A stretch of 7,043 nt of DNA, taken from an uncultured bacterium (lineage in GTDB: Bacteria; Edwardsbacteria; AC1; EtOH8). The stretch is from NCBI GenBank assembly GCA_937958665.1, contig CALGNM010000104.1:1-7043 (forward strand). The letters are read 5' to 3'. Both the position numbers and the translations under genes were made by a program. This document shows positions 1-5,390 of this stretch, in pieces. The notes beneath the pieces are model-generated. The model searched no databases. It was given only the letters and a program-made list of their open reading frames with translations, and was not told the DNA's origin. The number at the start of each line of letters is the position of its first letter. The first letter of the stretch is position 1.

Positions 1-36
1 GGGGTAGATCTATCAATTCAAATAGCAATAAATCAA

Positions 37-53
37 AGGGCAGCAGATGCCCT
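37..53 (-). terminator. Weak candidate terminator downstream of the RadC-like gene
   Basis: A 6-bp perfect stem (AGGGCA / TGCCCT, 5-nt loop) is followed on the minus strand by a T-rich but interrupted tail (TTGATTTATT). It lies about 110 nt past the stop of the RadC-like gene. The stem is short and the tail imperfect, so it may be chance. Nothing else in bases 1-165 looks coding: a minus-strand ATG at 61 stays open to the window edge but has no ribosome binding site. Confidence 0.22.
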
Positions 54-165
54 ACAGACATACTGCCAAGGGAACTTAAAGATGGATATTGCTCCCCGGG
101 GGCTTGCCCGGTAATTCTCCACCTACCTACAGATGTAAACTTCCCCAAATAGGCTGCCTGGCTTT

Positions 166-591
166 CTACCGGCCTTCTTCCTCCGAGTAATAGCCCTCAG
201 TGCCGATAATTAGGTTATCCAGCAACCGGATCCCCAGTAGTTTGCAGGCCTCCCGCATGGTTCGCCATAAATTCCTGTCCTCCGATGATGGGCTGGGATC
301 ACCGCTGGGATGATTGTGGACAGTAATTATACCCGCCGCACCATTAGCCACTGCGCCCCTCAACACTATTCCCAGATGGATGGAACAATGGTCTATGGCA
401 CCCATGGCAGCCAGCTCTTTTTGTATCACCTTGTTCTTGGCATTCAGATAAAGCACCCAGAACATCTCCCTATCGGCCAACGCCTCGGATTTCATGAATT
501 CATACACGATTTTGGGGCTGGTAACGGCAATAGGGTGTAGTATCTCGCTGACCCTTAGTATCTTCAAGGGATATGTTTTGTAACCTGTCAT
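166..591 (-). CDS. radC: Short RadC-type JAB/MPN domain protein
   Basis: The product has 141 residues and consists almost only of the MPN/JAB (RadC C-terminal) domain. The metal-binding JAMM signature is intact: His92-Asn-His94 in HNHPSGDPSPS, then Asp105, with Glu42 in DREMFWVLYLN as the likely catalytic glutamate. The N-terminal helix-hairpin-helix region of full-length chromosomal RadC (about 220 residues) is absent; such short versions are common on plasmids, prophages and integrative elements. The biochemical role of RadC is unsettled, and the old link to DNA repair is doubtful; the fold predicts a zinc isopeptidase or related activity. The start is supported by AAAGGAG five bases before the ATG. 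It is the last gene of a minus-strand cassette with the ArdC-like gene and a small cysteine-rich gene, and a terminator lies immediately upstream, so its expression probably depends on read-through or an unseen promoter. Family assignment is firm; function is not. Confidence 0.9.
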   Translation of the reverse strand: MTGYKTYPLKILRVSEILHPIAVTSPKIVYEFMKSEALADREMFWVLYLNAKNKVIQKELAAMGAIDHCSIHLGIVLRGAVANGAAGIITVHNHPSGDPSPSSEDRNLWRTMREACKLLGIRLLDNLIIGTEGYYSEEEGR

Positions 592-609
592 TTTAGCTCC
601 TTTCTAAAC

Positions 610-636
610 AAAAAAGCCGCCCACATACGGACGGCT
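610..636 (-). terminator. Intrinsic terminator between the small Cys-rich gene and radC
   Basis: An 8-bp stem (615-622 with 629-636) with a 6-nt loop is followed on the minus strand by six T. The single non-Watson-Crick position is a U-G pair in minus-strand RNA but a C-A mismatch in plus-strand RNA, which sets its direction. It lies 20 nt past the small gene's stop codon and ends about 6 nt before the RadC ribosome binding site, so it could act as an attenuator for radC. Confidence 0.75.
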
Positions 637-655
637 CTTTTAGTTGGTTGTCGGT

Positions 656-799
656 TTATCGATCATAATGCTCCGGACAGTTGATGCAGAAACGGTCGGG
701 ACAGAGGACCTGGACCTCCTTGTTGTCATAATCCTCGACTATGACGGCGGTATGCCCGCAGAGGGGGCAGGTGCCGATGTGGGTGTCAATAGTTTGCAT
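656..799 (-). CDS. 47-residue zinc-ribbon-like miniprotein
   Basis: This small gene encodes 47 residues starting MQTIDTHIGT and ending CPEHYDR. It has five cysteines: CPLCG (Cys11, Cys14), then Cys33, and CINC (Cys38, Cys41), plus His16 and His44 nearby. The two CxxC pairs about 24 residues apart are the arrangement of a zinc ribbon or small treble-clef fold, so zinc binding is inferred. A strong AAGGAG lies six bases before the ATG. The start lies inside the end of the ArdC-like gene (14-nt overlap, different frame), which suggests translational coupling. An intrinsic terminator follows 20 nt after the stop. I do not recognise a named family. Possible roles are a DNA- or RNA-binding accessory or a partner of the ArdC-like protein; neither is shown. 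Coding status rests on the ribosome site, the overlap and the cysteine spacing. Confidence 0.72.
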   Translation of the reverse strand: MQTIDTHIGTCPLCGHTAVIVEDYDNKEVQVLCPDRFCINCPEHYDR

Positions 800-1685
800 G
801 ATAGTCTCCTTGCCAAGTTGAGTTTTCGGCTATGTTGTTGTCCTTGATCCCCAGGATGTAATTGGCCGCCTTTGTCGCCTGTGCCGAGGCCGAGATGATG
901 GACCACCGGTCATTGTTTAGGGCCTGCAGCCAACCGGCAATGTAGCTGGCCTGATTGTCTATGGTCTTGGGTGCGATACGGGCATAGGCGCAGAGGAACG
1001 CGCTGCCAATTTCAGCCACCAGCTCTTCCCGGCTGTATTCCTCCTGCATGGCCGCTATCGGCTGCCTGACCTCCCTATTAAGACGGCTGGGATGGCTGGT
1101 GGAATGGACCAGCTCATGAAACAGGGTGGAGTAGTACTCTTCTGAGTTGACAAACAGCCCTTTGGCTGGCATGCCGACCTGGTCCTTGCTCCGGTTGTAA
1201 AAGGCATGGGACGCTCCGATCAGTTCCGGAGGATTGGGCATGCCAGATGCTATCTTCTCGCACGACTCAATGGGCCGGATAACCGCCTTTTCCGTCTTGG
1301 GTATCTTGCCCTCAGGAATGCCGCCGACCTGCTCCAGGTTAAAAACAACATAGTACTTGAGCAGGGGCACCTCGGTGACTTCGCCTTCAGGGGAAACATG
1401 CTCCAAAATCCGCCAGTAAACGATCCTGAAGCCCTTACTGCCGGCCACTACATACCCTCCCAGCTCCTCAATTTGCTTATAGGTGAGATAGTAGGGGCTG
1501 GCATAAGGGGAAAATGCCAATAGAAGCAGATTTATACCCCTATAGGCTTTGCCGGACACCATGTTCTTCGGCAGTTCCGTCCTCCAGGGCTTTCTCCACG
1601 GCACTACACCCTTATCCAGAGACTCGAGTATCTGGTTGGTGATGATTTGTGCCACATCGATGTGGGGTTTGGTCCTCCTGATCAT
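786..1685 (-). CDS. ardC: ArdC-like antirestriction protein (ssDNA-binding plus zincin-like domain)
   Basis: The product has 299 residues in the two-part layout of ArdC-family proteins. The N-terminal ssDNA-binding domain (about 5-130) shows the conserved VPWRKPW (28-34) and GKAYRGINLLLL (45-56) segments. The C-terminal metallopeptidase-like domain carries HELVH (His190, Glu191, His194) followed by HPSRLNRE, and a later EELVAEIG (220-227) whose glutamate is the likely third metal ligand. All catalytic-type residues are present. Known ArdC proteins of conjugative plasmids protect incoming single-stranded DNA from host restriction, so this gene points to a plasmid or integrative-element origin. 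AGGAGG five bases before the ATG supports this start. The 3' end overlaps the start of the small cysteine-rich gene, and two tandem terminators lie in its presumed leader. No relaxase, integrase or conjugation gene is in view, so the cassette is either part of a larger element or a remnant. Confidence 0.88.
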   Translation of the reverse strand: MIRRTKPHIDVAQIITNQILESLDKGVVPWRKPWRTELPKNMVSGKAYRGINLLLLAFSPYASPYYLTYKQIEELGGYVVAGSKGFRIVYWRILEHVSPEGEVTEVPLLKYYVVFNLEQVGGIPEGKIPKTEKAVIRPIESCEKIASGMPNPPELIGASHAFYNRSKDQVGMPAKGLFVNSEEYYSTLFHELVHSTSHPSRLNREVRQPIAAMQEEYSREELVAEIGSAFLCAYARIAPKTIDNQASYIAGWLQALNNDRWSIISASAQATKAANYILGIKDNNIAENSTWQGDYHANY

Positions 1686-1711
1686 GGGTACCTCCTTTGG
1701 TTGTGGTTAAT

Positions 1712-1738
1712 AAAAAAGCGCCTGCCTGTTTGGCAGAC
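1712..1738 (-). terminator. Terminator-like hairpin nearest the ardC start
   Basis: A 7-bp stem (1720-1726 with 1732-1738) with a 5-nt loop is followed on the minus strand by GCGC-free spacing of two bases and six T (1717-1712). One pair is U-G in minus-strand RNA but C-A in plus-strand RNA, so it works on the minus strand. It lies only about 15 nt before the ardC Shine-Dalgarno and is the second of two tandem hairpins. Confidence 0.62.
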
Positions 1739-1749
1739 TCCGGGGAAAC

Positions 1750-1783
1750 AAAAAAGCCCCCACCTCAATTAAGAGATGGGGGC
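1750..1783 (-). terminator. Strong terminator-like hairpin in the ardC leader
   Basis: An 11-bp stem (1756-1766 with 1773-1783) around a 6-nt AATTAA loop is followed on the minus strand by a run of six T. The one irregular pair is U-G in minus-strand RNA and C-A in plus-strand RNA, fixing the direction. Transcripts reading toward ardC must pass this hairpin and the next one. A CCCCCA at 1807-1802 (minus strand) matches the hairpin's 5' arm and could pair with its TGGGGG 3' arm, giving a possible antiterminator; this is inference. Confidence 0.72.
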
Positions 1784-1858
1784 CATCAATAAAAGTTCTA
1801 TTGGGGGTTCTACCGTTGTCCCCTAATGGTAAATTTCCGTTTTTTTAGGATTTTAGCG

Positions 1859-1887
1859 TTGACAAAATCATCTCCTTTTGTTATTAT
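1859..1887 (+). promoter_or_regulatory. Sigma-70-type promoter facing the tdk terminator
   Basis: A perfect -35 TTGACA (1859-1864) and a -10 TATTAT (1882-1887) are separated by the optimal 17 bases. Transcription would start near 1894. No plus-strand protein gene with a good ribosome site follows before the terminator at 1989-2020, so this promoter most likely makes a short RNA. Confidence 0.6.
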
Positions 1888-1891
1888 AACA
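1883..1891 (-). promoter_or_regulatory. ardC: Extended -10 promoter element, possible ardC promoter
   Basis: On the minus strand the sequence TGTTATAAT is a perfect extended -10 (TGnTATAAT). No good -35 lies 17 bases upstream, but extended -10 promoters can work without one. It overlaps the -10 of the opposed plus-strand promoter, so the two would compete for polymerase. A transcript from here to ardC would have a leader of about 190 nt with both tandem terminators. Confidence 0.4.
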
Positions 1892-1893
1892 TT

Positions 1894-2020
1894 ATGGCAT
1901 CATATTAGTTATCTACCGGGAAAATGGTACAGGTGTCAATAAGCAAAGTTCTGTCATCACGGAGCATGCGACCCCATTTTGATTATAGAAAGCCCGAATG
2001 ATATATCATTCGGGCTTTTA
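1894..2020 (+). ncRNA. Candidate small RNA (promoter-to-terminator unit)
   Basis: The unit runs from the predicted start of the TTGACA-17-TATTAT promoter to a perfect 14-bp terminator stem followed on the plus strand by TTTTATATA. The predicted transcript is about 127 nt. The only open frame, 1924-2001 (25 codons), has just GGGA crowded against its ATG and runs into the terminator stem, so it is a poor gene candidate. I recognise no known RNA family in it. It is convergent with tdk and could reach the 3' end of tdk mRNA if the terminator leaks. Confidence 0.4.
1989..2019. terminator. Bidirectional palindromic terminator after tdk
   Basis: Bases 1989-2018 form a perfect 30-base palindrome, which folds as about a 13-14-bp stem with AAAGCCCG/CGGGCTTT at its base. 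The plus strand continues TTTTATATA, a good tail; the minus strand has only TTTCTATA. It begins 15 nt past the tdk stop, so it probably ends tdk transcripts and the opposed short RNA. Confidence 0.8.
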
Positions 2021-2033
2021 TATAGGTCAAGGT

Positions 2034-2642
2034 TCACATCTCAACCTGGGGAGAAAGACTGAAAAGGCGGTTGCCCGGCCGGTTGGGCACCACATGACAA
2101 GCTCGGCAGCGAGCCTCGTACTTTTCGGTGGAACCCACCGACACTATCTCACTGTCAAAGGGCGCCGGATGTCCGTCCAACAGGCGCTGGGTGCGGGTAG
2201 CCGGCCGGCCGCAGACCGCACAGATGGCCGAAAGCTTGTCAACCTTCTCGGCTAAAGCCAGCAGCCGGGGCATGGCCCCGAAGGGCTCACCTCGGAAATC
2301 CTGGTCCAGGCCGGAAACAATAACCTGGATGCCCCGGCCGGCCATCTCCTCAACCGCCTCCACGATTTCCGAACCGAAGAACTGCACCTCGTCAATCCCC
2401 ACTACCTGAGCCTCCCGCATTACCGCCCCAATGATATCCCCGGGCTCAAGACAGGCAACGGTTGGCAGTTTCAGGCCGTAATGGGTGGTGATGTTGAGTT
2501 CGTCGTAGCGGTTATCAAAGGAATGTTTGAAGATCTGAACCTTCTGGCGGGCGTAGGTGGCCCTCTTCAGTCGCCTGATCAGCTCCTCGGTCTTGCCGCT
2601 GAACATGCAGCCGCAAATCACCTCAATCTGTCCCTGTCGCAT
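2034..2642 (-). CDS. tdk: Thymidine kinase (type II)
   Basis: The enzyme phosphorylates thymidine to dTMP with ATP in the pyrimidine salvage pathway in the cytosol. The 202-residue product has the full length and signature of the tetrameric type II family. It has a P-loop GCMFSGKT (11-18), the Mg-binding and catalytic IDEVQFF (83-89, Glu85 the expected base), and the GLDQDFRGEPF segment (111-121). Four zinc ligands lie in the lasso region: CAVC (Cys141, Cys144) and CRACH (Cys179, Cys182). The KYEARCR segment (174-180) contributes to the thymidine site in known structures. The ATG start fits the family's N-terminus just before the P-loop strand; the ribosome site is weak (AAGG about ten bases upstream). 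The gene has its own promoter and a terminator on each side, so it appears to be a single-gene unit. Confidence 0.97.
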   Translation of the reverse strand: MRQGQIEVICGCMFSGKTEELIRRLKRATYARQKVQIFKHSFDNRYDELNITTHYGLKLPTVACLEPGDIIGAVMREAQVVGIDEVQFFGSEIVEAVEEMAGRGIQVIVSGLDQDFRGEPFGAMPRLLALAEKVDKLSAICAVCGRPATRTQRLLDGHPAPFDSEIVSVGSTEKYEARCRACHVVPNRPGNRLFSLSPQVEM

Positions 2643-2670
2643 CTTATACGCCTTGTTTATTGCCCGCCTA

Positions 2671-2700
2671 ACTATACAATCAAACCGGATAAAAAATCAA
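2671..2700 (-). promoter_or_regulatory. tdk: Predicted tdk promoter
   Basis: On the minus strand TTGATT (2700-2695) and TATAGT (2676-2671) are separated by 18 bases. The start would fall near 2664, giving a 5' leader of about 20 nt. It sits just past the terminator of the upstream oxidoreductase gene, where a tdk promoter is needed. Confidence 0.6.
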
Positions 2701-2704
2701 GGGT

Positions 2705-2741
2705 AAAAAAAGGTCCTGCGGTTTTTCCGCAGGGCCTTTTT
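2705..2741 (-). terminator. Terminator of the flavin oxidoreductase gene
   Basis: A 10-bp GC-rich stem (2712-2721 with 2727-2736) with a T5 loop is flanked by seven A on the left and five T on the right, so it can work in both directions. It starts 18 nt past the oxidoreductase stop. One pair is U-G on the plus strand and C-A on the minus strand, but the longer T tract and the gene order fit minus-strand use. Confidence 0.8.
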
Positions 2742-2754
2742 CCGATCTTGGTTT

Positions 2755-3891
2755 CTATTGGGAAAGAGTTGTTGCCTGGCAGTCCGTTGGGTCAGCAATC
2801 CGACACTCATCCAAAGCTGTCCGGTATTCTTCCTGCAGGTTTTCTATCAATTCCTTGACCGGGATGATTTTATCAGCACGGTAGGCATTGGCTCCGGCAA
2901 AAGCAAAGCCCTCATCCATCTTCCCCTTCTGGGCGTTTATCAGGGCCAGGGCAATGCAATAGGGGGCGTTCTTGAAATCGCAGGTAATGATGCAGTGGTG
3001 CGGGCAGATGAACGGTTTCCGCTCGCCGCGGCCGACATCCTCGGTGAATTTATTGCGGATGGCCCGGCCCGGCATACCCACCGGGCTCTTGATGATAGTC
3101 ACGTCATCCCGGCCGGAGTCAATGTAGACCTGCTTGAACTTGTCCGACGGATCGCATTCATTGGTGGTGACGAACCGGGTGCCCATTTGAACTCCGGAGG
3201 CCCCCAGTTTTATGAATTTCAATATATCCTGGCCGGTATATATCCCTCCGGCAGCGATCACCGGAATGGGCTTTTTATACTGCTCGACAAACGAGCGGAT
3301 GGCGGCAACGACCTCTGGAACAAGTTTTTCCAGGGCATAGCTCGGGTCATCGATGTCCTCCTCCTTGAATCCCAGATGTCCCCCGGCCTTAGGACCCTCT
3401 ACCACTATGGCATCCGGCAGATAATTGAATTTGTCCAGCCATTTTCTGGTGATGATGCCGGCCGCCCGGCCGGAGGAAACAATGGGCACCAGCTTGGTCC
3501 GGGAGTCTTTCTTCAGGAATCCCGGCAGGCTGAACGGCAAGCCAGCACCTGAGAATATGATGTCGATCTCTTCCTCAATGGAGGCCTTGGCCAGGTCGGC
3601 ATAGTTGGAGAGTGCCACCATGATGTTAACCCCCAGCACCCCCCGGGTTAATTTTCGGGCCTTTTTGATCTCCTTTTTAAGCGCTCTGATATTGGCTTCC
3701 AGATAATTAGTGTTGAAGTCGGGCTCGAACATGCCTATGCCTGCGGCCGCAATGGTGCCCACTCCGCCCTGATTGGCCACCGCCGAGGCCAGCCCGGCCA
3801 AAGAGATGCCCACCCCCATCCCTCCTTGAATGATCGGCAGTTTTATCTCCAGATCCCCTATGGTGAGTTTTTTCAATTGGTCCAAAATCAT
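2755..3891 (-). CDS. FMN-dependent nitronate monooxygenase / enoyl-reductase-II-like oxidoreductase
   Basis: The 378-residue product is a TIM-barrel flavoprotein of the 2-nitropropane dioxygenase/FabK family. It shows the N-terminal PIIQGGMGVGIS (19-30), GVNIMVAL (87-94), the KAGGHLGF segment with the usual catalytic histidine (His172), and the FMN-phosphate segments PVIAAGGI (210-217) and GASGVQMGTRF (230-240). Members use FMN to oxidise nitronates, reduce enoyl-ACP, or act on unknown substrates; the sequence does not decide which. An extra C-terminal region carries four cysteines (296, 300, 304, 312) in CPHHCIITC...YC and then FAGANAYR, a form I associate with anaerobes. AAGGA about eight bases before the ATG supports the start. 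It is divergent from the lysine-dehydrogenase-like gene and has its own terminator, so it is probably a single-gene unit with a long leader. Confidence 0.9.
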   Translation of the reverse strand: MILDQLKKLTIGDLEIKLPIIQGGMGVGISLAGLASAVANQGGVGTIAAAGIGMFEPDFNTNYLEANIRALKKEIKKARKLTRGVLGVNIMVALSNYADLAKASIEEEIDIIFSGAGLPFSLPGFLKKDSRTKLVPIVSSGRAAGIITRKWLDKFNYLPDAIVVEGPKAGGHLGFKEEDIDDPSYALEKLVPEVVAAIRSFVEQYKKPIPVIAAGGIYTGQDILKFIKLGASGVQMGTRFVTTNECDPSDKFKQVYIDSGRDDVTIIKSPVGMPGRAIRNKFTEDVGRGERKPFICPHHCIITCDFKNAPYCIALALINAQKGKMDEGFAFAGANAYRADKIIPVKELIENLQEEYRTALDECRIADPTDCQATTLSQ

Positions 3892-3916
3892 CAGTTTTCC
3901 TTGTGTAAAAATGACA

Positions 3917-4007
3917 GGCCGGCGGTCCTGCTGCGAAACCCGACATGTTGCGGCCTAATGCCCCACTGCCTGGCAATGCCGGATATCGAGCAGAGAAACC
4001 GCCGGCC
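3917..4007 (-). promoter_or_regulatory. Candidate structured 5' leader of the flavin oxidoreductase gene
   Basis: In the predicted leader RNA, ten bases at 4007-3998 pair perfectly with 3926-3917, enclosing about 70 nt. Inside are CTGCT/AGCAG-type complementarity (3989-3993 with 3928-3932), a GCCG/CGGC pair (3978-3981 with 3951-3954), and a small ATTGCC-GGCAGT hairpin, giving nested helices. The Shine-Dalgarno follows about 13 nt after the outer helix. I see no match to the FMN riboswitch or another named class. It may be a cis-regulatory RNA or just a GC-rich inverted repeat. Confidence 0.35.
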
Positions 4008-4036
4008 CATTCATCAGAAGTGCGACTAATGTTGTC

Positions 4037-4065
4037 ATTATACACCCATAACCGGCAAATAGCAA
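4037..4065 (-). promoter_or_regulatory. Predicted promoter of the flavin oxidoreductase gene
   Basis: On the minus strand TTGCTA (4065-4060) and a perfect -10 TATAAT (4042-4037) are separated by 17 bases. The start near 4030 gives a leader of about 140 nt. Its -35 lies 26 bases from the -35 of the divergent plus-strand promoter, so one regulator could affect both. Confidence 0.6.
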
Positions 4066-4091
4066 GGGGGGAAGCCGGGGATAAATATATA

Positions 4092-4120
4092 TTGCAAACC
4101 TTGGCACAATCAATTATAAT
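4092..4120 (+). promoter_or_regulatory. Predicted promoter of the lysine-dehydrogenase-like operon
   Basis: TTGCAA (4092-4097) and a perfect TATAAT (4115-4120) are separated by 17 bases. The start near 4127 leaves a leader of about 39 nt before the ATG at 4166. The region around it is AT-rich, unlike the GC-richer coding DNA. Confidence 0.65.
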
Positions 4121-4165
4121 GATAAAATTGTATAGCATCAAAACCTCAACTGGAAAGGCCAGATT

Positions 4166-5335
4166 ATGAAATTCCAATATGTTGTCTTGGGAGCTGGCCG
4201 ACAAGGCCTGGCCATAGCCTATGATTTGGTAAAATACTGCCAAGCCAAAAGCGTAACGGTGGCCGATTTTGATGCCAAAGTTGCTTCGGACGGGGCGAAA
4301 AGGGTCAATTCCCTGCTGAAGGCCAAGATGGTCCGGCCCCAGAAGGTCGATGCCGCCGACCCCCGAGGTCTAAATCAGCTTTTTGGCAAAACGGATTGCG
4401 TGGTAAGCGCCGTTCCCTACCATTTCAATTTTGGGGTGGCCAAGGCGGCGGTGAAAGCGGGCTGTAACTTCTGCGACCTGGGAGGCAACACCGGCGTGGT
4501 GCTGAAAGAGTTGTCATTGGACAGCAAGGCCAAAAAGGCCGGGGTGACCCTGGTGCCCGATACCGGACTGATGCCGGGGATGGGCAACACCCTGGCAGTC
4601 CAGGCCATAAAAAAGCTGGACCAGCCCAGGGAAGTCCACATCCGCTGCGGTGGGCTTCCCCAAAAACCCCGCCCCCCGCTGAACTACAAGCTGGTGTTCT
4701 CAGTCGAGGGGCTAATCAATGAGTACTTTGGCACTGCCTATATCATCCGAAACGGAAAGGCGGCCTCGATCCCCACCTTCTCCGAACTGGAACAGATAGA
4801 GTTTCCCAAGCCGATTGGCAAATGCGAGGCCTTCGTCACCAGCGGAGGCACTTCAACCTGCCCCTGGACCCTGGAGGGGATAGTCAAAGAATACGACTAC
4901 AAGACCGTCCGCTACCCAGGACATTACGAGAAAATCAAGACCCTGCTGGAGCTGGGGTTCTTCGACCAGGAGCCGATCCCCACCCAAGGCGGCCCGATGG
5001 TGCCCCGCCAGTTAAGCCACGCACTGATCACCAGAAAGATTGATTTTCCCAAGGACAAGGACCTGATAGTGCTGCGGGTGACCGCCTTGGGCAAGAAAAA
5101 CGGCAAGGAAACAAAGGTGGCTTATGACCTGATCGATTTTCATGATGACCGGACCGGATTCAGCGCCATGGAGCGCACCACCGGCTTCCCGGCGGCCATT
5201 GTGGCCCACCACCTGGCCCAGGGCAAGGCTCCTAAGGGAGCCGTTCCCCTGGAGTTGGCCATAGATTCCGGATCCTTCATAGACGACTTCCGCAAGCGGG
5301 GGTTCCGGCTTACCGAGCGCATCACCAGAGCATGA
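4166..5335 (+). CDS. Lysine 6-dehydrogenase / saccharopine dehydrogenase-like protein
   Basis: The 389-residue product is a Rossmann-fold dehydrogenase of the saccharopine dehydrogenase superfamily. The dinucleotide motif GAGRQG is at 9-14, with Asp34 at the end of the second strand, which favours NAD over NADP. Other family segments are SAVPYHFN (81-88), CDLGGNTG (103-110), DTGLMPGMGN (132-141), GGLP followed by a proline-rich stretch and NYKLVFSVEGL (162-183), SGGTST (226-231) and TVRYPGH (247-253). This set and the length resemble lysine 6-dehydrogenase, which converts lysine to allysine semialdehyde, more than fungal saccharopine reductases. I judge this from memory of the family, so substrate is uncertain. 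The start is supported by GGAAAGG about eight bases upstream and by the Rossmann strand beginning at once. It is first in a likely two-gene operon with the serine-palmitoyltransferase-like gene. Confidence 0.87.
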   Translation: MKFQYVVLGAGRQGLAIAYDLVKYCQAKSVTVADFDAKVASDGAKRVNSLLKAKMVRPQKVDAADPRGLNQLFGKTDCVVSAVPYHFNFGVAKAAVKAGCNFCDLGGNTGVVLKELSLDSKAKKAGVTLVPDTGLMPGMGNTLAVQAIKKLDQPREVHIRCGGLPQKPRPPLNYKLVFSVEGLINEYFGTAYIIRNGKAASIPTFSELEQIEFPKPIGKCEAFVTSGGTSTCPWTLEGIVKEYDYKTVRYPGHYEKIKTLLELGFFDQEPIPTQGGPMVPRQLSHALITRKIDFPKDKDLIVLRVTALGKKNGKETKVAYDLIDFHDDRTGFSAMERTTGFPAAIVAHHLAQGKAPKGAVPLELAIDSGSFIDDFRKRGFRLTERITRA

Positions 5336-5390
5336 AACCAATTTCCTCGCTTAATATCATCCAAAGATTTACCACAGTCCGGGGTGCATA

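Larger units (their letters stand above)
1686..2033. other. Gene-free region between ardC and tdk
   Basis: These 348 bases contain no convincing protein gene. They hold two minus-strand terminators near ardC, opposed overlapping promoter elements around 1859-1891, and a perfect palindromic terminator next to tdk. On the minus strand an AGGAG at 1876-1872 sits six bases before a TTG codon (1865) that opens a six-codon frame ending TAA at 1845. An in-frame ATG at 1871 would give eight codons. This could be a leader peptide or the remnant of a decayed gene start. Confidence 0.7.

Noticed and set aside
1910-1960. Possible insertion-sequence end around AAAATGGTACAGGTGTCAA
   Set aside because: It has a transposon-end look, but I found no matching inverted copy, transposase fragment or target duplication in the window.
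1924-2001. 25-codon plus-strand frame inside the candidate small RNA
   Set aside because: Its only ribosome-site-like bases are three or so bases from the ATG, and it ends inside the terminator stem.
2758-3552. Long plus-strand open frame (264 codons) inside the flavin oxidoreductase
   Set aside because: It lies antisense to a gene with clear family motifs throughout, and its translation shows no recognisable domain or ribosome site.
3917-4007. FMN riboswitch upstream of the flavoprotein gene
   Set aside because: The conserved FMN-aptamer segments are absent; only the helices of an unassigned structure are seen.
3707-4243. Minus-strand frame of 178 codons spanning the divergent promoter region
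   Set aside because: It covers two promoters and the start of a plus-strand gene, and its last part is an out-of-frame reading of the oxidoreductase.
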